Assembly: GCA_021804345.1 (NCBI GenBank)
Contig: JAJZHV010000010.1
Location: 1 to 12,088, forward strand
Source of the DNA: Pseudomonadota bacterium
GTDB taxonomy: Bacteria > Pseudomonadota > Gammaproteobacteria > Burkholderiales > Ferrovaceae
Direction of reading: 5' to 3'
DNA: 12,088 nucleotides
Notes under the pieces: model-generated
What the model saw: the letters and a program-made list of their open reading frames with translations, nothing else
Told to the model about the DNA's origin: nothing
Database searches by the model: none
Part shown: positions 7,934-12,088 of the stretch, piece after piece
Numbering within the stretch: position 1 is the stretch's first letter
Layout of the letters: every line of letters begins with the position of its first letter
Made by a program: the position numbers and the translations under genes

Positions 7934-8566
7934 TTACAGCACCAGCTGATGCGTAATCGCATAATGGACCAATTCGGCATTGGTCCTGAGACTCATTTTT
8001 TCCAGCAACCGCGCCCGATAAACACTCACCGTCTTGGCACTCAGAGACATGATTTGCGCAATCTCGCTGAGACGTTTGCCCGAAGCAATCAGACAGAGTG
8101 TCTGGTATTCACGATTGGACAGGAGCTGGTGGGGCAGGTCATTTTGGCGCTGTGTCAGATTTTCGGCCAGTTGCATGGCCGTTTCGGGGCTAATGAATTT
8201 TTTTCCGCTGGCCACCTGGCGCACGGCTGCCGTCAATTGGCTCAGGGACCCCTGTTTGTTCAGATACCCCGCTGCACCGGATTTGAGGGAGCGAATGGCG
8301 TATTGATCCTCAGGATACATACTAAGAATGACCACGGGAACATCCGGATGGTGGCCACGAATCTTTTTTAGCACCTCCAGGCCGTTTTCACCCGGCATGC
8401 TGATATCCAGCAAGATCACGTGGTACCGGTTTTCACGCAACAGGGACAGGGCCTCGGCCCCACTGGCAGCGTCTCCCGTAACGCGAATATCGGGAGTGTC
8501 GTCAAATAACTGCTTGATTCCTTTTCGAATAATGGAATGGTCGTCAATAACAAGGACGTTGATCAT
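7934..8566 (-). CDS. NarL/FixJ-family response regulator, GacA/UvrY-like, orphan
   Basis: A 210-residue two-domain DNA-binding response regulator. The receiver domain (residues 1-120) has the acidic pocket D8/D9, phosphoacceptor D54 in ILLDISMPGENG, S82 and K104 (GYLNKQG), all intact. The LuxR-type helix-turn-helix domain (about 146-208) carries LSNREYQTLCLIASGKRLSE and the recognition helix SAKTVSVYRARLLEKM. General layout and length match GacA/UvrY and the many related proteobacterial regulators; I cannot assign it to one of them. No histidine kinase lies beside it in the window, so its partner is unknown. The start is ATG 8566, with GGTGA about 7 nt upstream. It is divergent from the cytochrome-thioredoxin-OsmC cluster across 249 nt, which raises the possibility that it controls that cluster. 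Its stop nearly touches the DUF748 stop, with no room for a separate terminator. Confidence 0.92.
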   Translation of the reverse strand: MINVLVIDDHSIIRKGIKQLFDDTPDIRVTGDAASGAEALSLLRENRYHVILLDISMPGENGLEVLKKIRGHHPDVPVVILSMYPEDQYAIRSLKSGAAGYLNKQGSLSQLTAAVRQVASGKKFISPETAMQLAENLTQRQNDLPHQLLSNREYQTLCLIASGKRLSEIAQIMSLSAKTVSVYRARLLEKMSLRTNAELVHYAITHQLVL

Positions 8567-8732
8567 TTGTTATCACCGTTCTGCGGCCCTGGACCTTACC
8601 CGCGTTTAACGTGAGGCCCAGAATCTGCGATCTCCATTCAGTTTGTCGAAAAAACATAACACTGCGATGATTGTAATCGACTCCGACCCGTATGAACAGC
8701 CAAAGCCCGCTCACGCCGTTGATAAACCCCCT

Positions 8733-8761
8733 AGAGGGGTGCGGGAATGTCTGCACCCTCT
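8733..8761 (+). promoter_or_regulatory. Bulged stem-loop in the leader of the cytochrome cluster
   Basis: AGAGGG(G)TGC at 8733-8742 pairs with GCACCCTCT at 8753-8761: nine base pairs with one bulged G at 8739 and a 10-nt loop (8743-8752) containing GGA. No T-run follows, so it is not a classical terminator. It ends 8 nt before the strong ribosome site GGAGG at 8770-8774. A competing shorter hairpin pairs ACCCC (8726-8730) with GGGGT (8736-8740) and cannot form at the same time. This looks like a leader regulatory structure; the mechanism is inference. Confidence 0.45.
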
Positions 8762-8780
8762 TGAACTTTGGAGGCTTTTC

Positions 8781-8819
8781 ATGATCCACTATGCATTCAA
8801 CAGGAGACCGCCCCCATGA
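8781..8819 (+). CDS. Possible 12-codon leader peptide coupled to the cytochrome gene
   Basis: ATG 8781 is preceded by a strong ribosome site, GGAGG at 8770-8774, with 6-nt spacing. It encodes MIHYAFNRRPPP and its TGA stop overlaps the cytochrome start as ATGA (8816-8819). The cytochrome also has its own AGGAG at 8802-8806 inside this ORF. The signal is better than chance would suggest for so short an ORF, but no family supports it. It could act in translational coupling or as a sensing leader ending in a Pro triplet, which is known to slow ribosomes. Confidence 0.33.
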   Translation: MIHYAFNRRPPP

Positions 8820-9262
8820 CCCCATCCCTTCGCCTTGCAGCCCCCTTGGCCGCTTGTTTTATCGCCCTGCTCACCCATTCCTACACGGCCTTGGCCGCCG
8901 ACAGGGACCCCACCCCCATGGCGCAGTGGATCAAGATGGGAAAGGAGGCGTTTTCCCACGAAACCTTTGCGGGGAATGGCCGGGTGTGCGAAACCTGTCA
9001 TCTGCAGGGCGGAATGGTGCCTGGCCAGCGCCCCGACGGTGCCCCCATTCCCAGCCTAGCCAATGCTGCAGCCATTTATCCCCGGTTTAATGGGCGTCAG
9101 GGCAAGGTCATCACTCTGCAGGATCAAATTCGGGGCTGTGCAGGCAATGCTCTGGAAGGAACACCGCCGGCCTATGGCAGTGACACACTCAATGCCCTGA
9201 CGGTTTATCTCACCTCCCTGGCCCAGGGCAAACCCCTCGACATGGGAGGAAAACCCCAATGA
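8816..9262 (+). CDS. Periplasmic monohaem c-type cytochrome
   Basis: A 148-residue exported cytochrome c. The first ~27 residues are a Sec signal peptide (basic start, hydrophobic LAAPLAACFIALL, cleavage near ALA-A-D). One haem site is present, VCETCH with C58, C61 and H62, preceded by the common lead-in HETFAGNGR. M143 (PLDMGG) or M67 may be the sixth haem ligand. The second half (ITLQDQIRGCAGNAL, then YGSDTLNALTVYLTSLAQG) resembles single-haem halves of TsdA/SoxA-like cytochromes of sulfur oxidation, with an extra Cys (C108). Family assignment is by motif only. Start ATG 8816 is chosen for the signal peptide and AGGAG 9 nt upstream. It overlaps the thioredoxin start by ATGA, so the two should be translated together. 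No confident promoter could be picked in the 249 nt upstream. Confidence 0.86.
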   Translation: MTPSLRLAAPLAACFIALLTHSYTALAADRDPTPMAQWIKMGKEAFSHETFAGNGRVCETCHLQGGMVPGQRPDGAPIPSLANAAAIYPRFNGRQGKVITLQDQIRGCAGNALEGTPPAYGSDTLNALTVYLTSLAQGKPLDMGGKPQ

Positions 9263-9702
9263 TCCAACTGGTTTGCCCGCATTGCCAGACCTCAAACCGA
9301 TTTCCCGAAGCCCGCCTGGGGGAACAACCGATTTGTGGTGCCTGCAAAAAACCCTTTCTCCAGGGGGTTCATGCCATGACCCCCCACAGTCTCGATGCGC
9401 TGATGCAGCAAGATGCCCTGCCCGTTTTGGTGGATTTCTGGGCCCCCTGGTGCGCGCCCTGCCGTCAATTTGCGCCAACATTTGCCGCTGCTGCTCAACA
9501 GCATGGCGGGAAACTGATTTTTGCCAAAGTCGATACGGAGGCCGAACCGTCCCTAGGTCAGCGCTTCACGATTCGCTCCATCCCCACCCTGGCCGTATTT
9601 GTTGCTGGGCAAGAGGCGGGGCGGGTCTCTGGTGCCTTACCTCCCAACCAACTGGAGTCCTTGATCGGACAAGTACTTCAGCACAGCGCTGCCAGGACCT
9701 GA
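9259..9702 (+). CDS. trxC: Thioredoxin 2 (TrxC-type) with N-terminal zinc ribbon
   Basis: A 147-residue cytosolic protein disulfide reductase. It opens with a zinc ribbon, CPHC (C6, C9) and CGAC (C26, C29), as in E. coli Trx2, and continues with a thioredoxin fold (about 40-142). The active site is FWAPWCAPCRQF with C65 and C68. It reads WCAPC where TrxC normally has WCGPC; the Ala variant is found in other thioredoxin-like proteins and may shift redox potential. The cis-Pro P109 (RSIPT) and FAKVDTE are intact. There is no signal peptide. The start overlaps the cytochrome stop by ATGA and has GGGAGG about 9 nt upstream inside the cytochrome gene. In other bacteria trxC is often under peroxide control; no OxyR site could be recognised here. 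An OsmC gene follows after 5 nt. Confidence 0.91.
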   Translation: MIQLVCPHCQTSNRFPEARLGEQPICGACKKPFLQGVHAMTPHSLDALMQQDALPVLVDFWAPWCAPCRQFAPTFAAAAQQHGGKLIFAKVDTEAEPSLGQRFTIRSIPTLAVFVAGQEAGRVSGALPPNQLESLIGQVLQHSAART

Positions 9703-9707
9703 GCCCC

Positions 9708-10184
9708 ATGAGTGAAGCCCCCTTCGTTGTATTACAGCAGGAACAGGACTACGTATTTTCTCTTCACTTTGGCGCAGACAAGCCCCTGTGGAACGCAGAC
9801 GAAGACCCTCCCCTGGGCACAGGGCGTGGCCCTACGCCCGTACAATTGCTTTTAGCGGCTGTGGGCAACTGTTTGTCGGACGCTCTGCTTTTTGCACTGC
9901 GCAAATTCAAACAGACCCCGGAACCTATCCAGACGCGCACCTGGGCAGATATGGGACGCAATTCCCAGGGTCGCATGCGCGTGCTGGCCTTGCACGTCAC
10001 CCTGAAACTCGGCGTTCCAGCCGCACAACTACAGCATCTGGACCGGGTGCTGGATCAGTTCGAAGACTTCTGCACCGTGGGGGCAAGCGTTGCCCAAGGC
10101 ATTCCCCTGCACATCACCGTGCTAGACGCCCTGGAACAGCGCTTGAAACCATCCCCTGCTGCACCACTCGTGGCACCCCACTGA
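9708..10184 (+). CDS. OsmC-family protein (peroxide/thiol-type)
   Basis: A 158-residue OsmC/Ohr superfamily protein, probably cytosolic. The two conserved cysteines of the family are present: C55 in LLLAAVGNCLSDALL and C122 in FEDFCTVGASVAQGIPL. In OsmC and Ohr these form the thiol peroxidase site that removes organic hydroperoxides and is re-reduced by dithiol partners. This protein belongs to the broader OsmC group (no Ohr-type flanks), so substrate is uncertain. The start ATG 9708 lies 5 nt after the thioredoxin stop with only a weak AGGA upstream, consistent with coupling. Placement directly after a thioredoxin suggests that the thioredoxin may recharge it, which is inference. A hairpin with T-run follows at 10192-10226. 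Confidence 0.88.
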   Translation: MSEAPFVVLQQEQDYVFSLHFGADKPLWNADEDPPLGTGRGPTPVQLLLAAVGNCLSDALLFALRKFKQTPEPIQTRTWADMGRNSQGRMRVLALHVTLKLGVPAAQLQHLDRVLDQFEDFCTVGASVAQGIPLHITVLDALEQRLKPSPAAPLVAPH

Positions 10185-10191
10185 CCACGCC

Positions 10192-10226
10192 AGCACGGCA
10201 CCGGCCTGATCAGCCCAGTGCTTTTT
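10192..10226 (+). terminator. Likely rho-independent terminator of the cytochrome-thioredoxin-OsmC cluster
   Basis: AGCAC at 10192-10196 pairs with GTGCT at 10218-10222; an inner GGC/GCC stem closes the TGATCA region, with internal unpaired bases. Five T (10222-10226) end the structure. It starts 8 nt after the OsmC stop. The stem is interrupted, so strength is uncertain. Confidence 0.5.
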
Positions 10227-10273
10227 GACCCTCACGGATTCGAAAAAAAATCCCGATTTCCTTTGGAGATATC

Positions 10274-10302
10274 TTGTTGCGGCGCAATAAATTGCCTATA
10301 AT
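10274..10302 (+). promoter_or_regulatory. Sigma-70 promoter for the short-chain dehydrogenase gene
   Basis: TTGTTG (10274-10279) and a perfect TATAAT (10297-10302) are separated by 17 nt. An A-tract of eight A at 10243-10250 lies upstream where an UP element would be. Initiation is expected near 10308-10310, leaving a leader of about 42 nt that contains the ribosome site AAGGA at 10340-10344. Confidence 0.7.
10277..10287 (+). promoter_or_regulatory. TGC-type dyad TTGC-N3-GCAA inside the promoter
   Basis: TTGCGGCGCAA is a perfect inverted repeat overlapping the -35 box and spacer of the promoter. It resembles the TGC-rich dyads bound by PhaR-type repressors of polyhydroxyalkanoate genes. It may form a pair with the dyad at 10304-10314 (centres 27 bp apart). 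Confidence 0.35.
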
Positions 10303-10303
10303 G

Positions 10304-10314
10304 CTGCAATGCAG
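10304..10314 (+). promoter_or_regulatory. PhaR-like operator CTGC-N3-GCAG at the transcription start
   Basis: CTGCAATGCAG fits exactly the CTGC-N3/4-GCAG pattern described for PhaR of Paracoccus denitrificans. It starts 2 nt after the -10 box and covers the predicted start point, a classic repressor position. No phaR or phaC gene is present in the window. Confidence 0.42.
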
Positions 10315-10351
10315 TATGGCGTGACGCGCGTATTCATATAAGGATGACAAC

Positions 10352-11092
10352 ATGAAATTTTCAGGAAAAGTAGCAATGGTTACAGGGGCGGCCAATGGCA
10401 TCGGTTTGGCCACGGCACGAAAGTTTGCCCAAGAGGGCGCAATCGTTGCTGTTTGCGATTTGAACCAGGAACAGGTGGATAGCGCGGTGGCCTCCTTGCG
10501 GGAAGCCGGTGGTCAAGCCCATGGGTTTCAGATGAATGTGACCCAACGGCCTCAGGTGGATGCGGTGGTGGCGGCCATTGTGGAGCAATTCAAAAGCATC
10601 GATGTGCTGATCAACAACGCGGGTATCACCAAGGACGCCCGTCTGGTCAAAATGACAGAATCTCAGTTTGACGACGTCATTGATGTCAATTTGAAGGGCG
10701 TCTTCAACTGTACCCAGGCCGTGGTCCCGCACATGCTCAATCAGGGGGGCGGTGCCATTGTCAGCGCCTCCAGCGTGGTGGGCTTGTATGGAAATTTTGG
10801 CCAGACCAACTACGCTGCCACCAAGTTTGGTGTTATCGGGTTTACCAAAACCTGGGCCCGTGAATTGGGTCCCAAGGGCATTCGGGTCAACGCAGTGTGC
10901 CCCGGCTTCATCGCTACCAGCATGTTGGCCACGATTCCAGAAAACGTGCTGGATCAAATGCGCGAGCACAGCTGGATGCGCCGTTTGGGTACCCCGGAAG
11001 AAATGGCTAATGTATACGCCTTCCTGGCCAGCGACGAGGCCAGTTATGTCAATGGTGTCGCCCTGGAAGCTAGCGGCGGCATTTCGCTGTAA
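10352..11092 (+). CDS. fabG: FabG/PhaB-type short-chain dehydrogenase (3-oxoacyl-ACP or acetoacetyl-CoA reductase)
   Basis: A 246-residue classical SDR that reduces a 3-oxoacyl thioester to the 3-hydroxy form or does the reverse. Seen are the nucleotide site TGAANGIG (residues 11-18), NNAG (88-91), N114 in VNLKG, catalytic S141, Y154 and K158 (NYAATK), and PGFIATSM. The Ser-Tyr spacing equals that of E. coli FabG. The residue ending strand beta-2 is D36 (AVCDLNQ), which in classical SDRs favours NAD(H); FabG and PhaB usually use NADPH, so the exact role is open. The symbol is a family-level label. ATG 10352 has AAGGA 7 nt upstream. It stands alone between terminators with its own strong promoter and PhaR-like dyads, which points to polyhydroxyalkanoate or fatty-acid metabolism rather than the acpP-fabF operon. 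No fab or pha neighbour is seen. Confidence 0.9.
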   Translation: MKFSGKVAMVTGAANGIGLATARKFAQEGAIVAVCDLNQEQVDSAVASLREAGGQAHGFQMNVTQRPQVDAVVAAIVEQFKSIDVLINNAGITKDARLVKMTESQFDDVIDVNLKGVFNCTQAVVPHMLNQGGGAIVSASSVVGLYGNFGQTNYAATKFGVIGFTKTWARELGPKGIRVNAVCPGFIATSMLATIPENVLDQMREHSWMRRLGTPEEMANVYAFLASDEASYVNGVALEASGGISL

Positions 11093-11110
11093 CTCCAGCC
11101 CGCGTCATAC

Positions 11111-11148
11111 CGCCCCACCAGCCCATGTCAGGCTGCTGGGGCGCGTTT
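11111..11148 (+). terminator. Strong hairpin ending the dehydrogenase gene
   Basis: CGCCCCACCAGCC (11111-11123) pairs with GGCTGCTGGGGCG (11131-11143), 12 of 13 pairs, with a 7-nt loop. It starts 18 nt after the stop. Only TTT follows directly, but a second run of six T lies at 11168-11173 after the GC-rich GGCGCC. Likely a terminator. Confidence 0.62.
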
Positions 11149-11306
11149 CCCATCTGCCCTGGCGCCGTTTTTTCTCCGAAAACCTCCCCCTTCTGGCCAC
11201 AGTTCAGGTAGGATGGAACAGTATGCGTCCCATCCATCAAGGGCCCCGAGCCCTGAACAGTCATTCTGCCGCACAGAGCAGACGGTGACTGACGAAGGAA
11301 AACATC

Positions 11307-12088
11307 ATGGCCTCCCCCCGCTATCACCGTAAACGCCGCATCGTGCAAATCGGCACACTGATCTTGATCGGTCTGATTCCAGCCAGTGGGCTGTTTCGCA
11401 TCGATCTCACCACAGCCAGTTTTTCTTTTTTTGACCGGTCCGTTTATTGGTCCAATTACCTGCTGATCTTTGGCCTGGCACTGGTGGTTGCCACTGCCCC
11501 GATCCTGACTTACCTCACTATTGGCGCCGCCTGGTGTGGCTGGGCCTGTCCGCAAAACACGCTCTCGGAATGGGCCAATCAGGTCACTCAACGCTGGCTG
11601 GGAAAACGCGCAACCGTCGACATCGATCGGCCAAGCCACCAGATAGCCCCAGAAAAAAACACCGTCCTCCATTGGTTCTGGCTGCTGACCACGTTCATTG
11701 TCGCAGCCCTGATTCTCGGCTTTTTACCCTTTCTGTTTTTTTATCCGCTGGTTCAGGCCTGGGGATTGGTGTTTCATGACACCCAGGACCAACTGGCCAC
11801 TTTCATGCGTCGCCTCTACGGAGTTTCCTGTTTTCTTGCCTTTGTGGATGTGGCCATCATGCGTCACTTCGTCTGCAAATATGTGTGTCTGTACCGGATT
11901 GGGCAACGCATTTTTCAGTCTCCAGGCGCCTTGCACGTGGCCTATGACCAGCACCGTGCAGGCGACTGCAGCAAATGCAACTATTGCGCCACCAGTTGTG
12001 TTACCGGAATCGACCCCACCCACATTGCGCAGTACGGCACCGAAGTTGAACGTTCCGCCGGTCTCTTCGGTAATCATTGTGGTTTTGG
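11307..12088 (+). CDS. CcoG/NapH-like membrane polyferredoxin, 3' end outside window
   Basis: The first 260 codons of an inner-membrane 4Fe-4S protein that runs off the right edge. Visible: hydrophobic segments near residues 13-30, 50-72, 122-146 and 172-186; a CxxxCP site WCGWACPQN (C77, C81); a second CxxxC site FVCKYVCLYRIG (C190, C194); and a ferredoxin site CSKCNYCATSC (C221, C224, C227, C231). Two CxxxC motifs followed by a ferredoxin domain are shared by CcoG (RdxA/FixG) and NapH-type proteins. CcoG is tied to copper handling in cbb3 oxidase assembly and NapH to quinol electron transfer. WCGWACPQNTLSEW is closer in look to the general polyferredoxin group, so I do not choose between them. 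ATG 11307 has AAGGA about 7 nt upstream. The 214 nt before it hold the upstream gene's terminator and no other ORF I can support. Confidence 0.85.
   Translation, partial: MASPRYHRKRRIVQIGTLILIGLIPASGLFRIDLTTASFSFFDRSVYWSNYLLIFGLALVVATAPILTYLTIGAAWCGWACPQNTLSEWANQVTQRWLGKRATVDIDRPSHQIAPEKNTVLHWFWLLTTFIVAALILGFLPFLFFYPLVQAWGLVFHDTQDQLATFMRRLYGVSCFLAFVDVAIMRHFVCKYVCLYRIGQRIFQSPGALHVAYDQHRAGDCSKCNYCATSCVTGIDPTHIAQYGTEVERSAGLFGNHCGF

Noticed and set aside
8544..8825. 93-codon minus-strand frame covering the divergent intergenic region
   Set aside because: It overlaps the response regulator start in another frame and the cytochrome start on the other strand, has no clear ribosome site and no familiar sequence. 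The leader signals on the plus strand explain the region better.
9273..9707. In-frame N-terminal extension of the OsmC protein into the thioredoxin gene
   Set aside because: The extension is an off-frame reading of trxC. ATG 9708 gives the normal OsmC length and N-terminus.
1..12088. CRISPR array, tRNA, rRNA, insertion sequence or phage attachment site
   Set aside because: No regularly spaced repeats, no cloverleaf-like sequence, no transposase or integrase and no terminal inverted repeats were seen.

Overview
The window looks like a chromosomal segment of a Gram-negative proteobacterium, most likely beta- or gammaproteobacterial. The evidence is chorismate lyase for ubiquinone synthesis, a DUF748/AsmA-like envelope protein, a periplasmic c-type cytochrome with a signal peptide, a zinc-ribbon thioredoxin (TrxC type) and HD-GYP signalling proteins. 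Moderately high GC, dense packing and ordinary Shine-Dalgarno sites fit this. Genus cannot be decided from the sequence. There is no sign of phage, insertion sequence, CRISPR array, tRNA or rRNA.

Layout. Positions 1-2264 hold two convergent c-di-GMP phosphodiesterase genes: a GAF-HD-GYP protein cut by the left edge (+) and a PAS-PAS-HD-GYP protein (-). Their HD-GYP domains share a 34-nt stretch that is identical but for one base, in inverted orientation. Positions 2361-3713 hold a divergent pair: a TerC/YjbE-family membrane protein (-) and chorismate lyase ubiC (+), with start codons 69 nt apart. Positions 3714-5027 hold an ammonium transporter preceded by a dyad that resembles an NtrC operator. 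Positions 5065-7926 encode a 953-residue DUF748 protein, which meets tail to tail a NarL/GacA-like response regulator (7934-8566, -).

A 249-nt divergent region (8567-8815) separates the regulator from a tight three-gene cluster: a monohaem cytochrome c, a TrxC-type thioredoxin (ATGA overlap) and an OsmC-family protein (5 nt apart). The leader of this cluster holds a 9-bp bulged stem-loop with GGA in its loop, a 12-codon ORF with a strong ribosome site, and stop/start coupling to the cytochrome. This cluster is the best candidate for an undescribed small system, probably periplasmic/cytoplasmic thiol or peroxide redox handling; that function is inference.

After a likely terminator comes a FabG/PhaB-type short-chain dehydrogenase (10352-11092) with a consensus TATAAT promoter flanked by two TGC-type dyads like those recognised by PhaR repressors. 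A strong hairpin ends it. The right edge carries the first 260 codons of a CcoG/NapH-like membrane polyferredoxin.

The genes do not form one pathway. Themes are c-di-GMP signalling, nitrogen uptake, the envelope, thiol redox and electron transfer.
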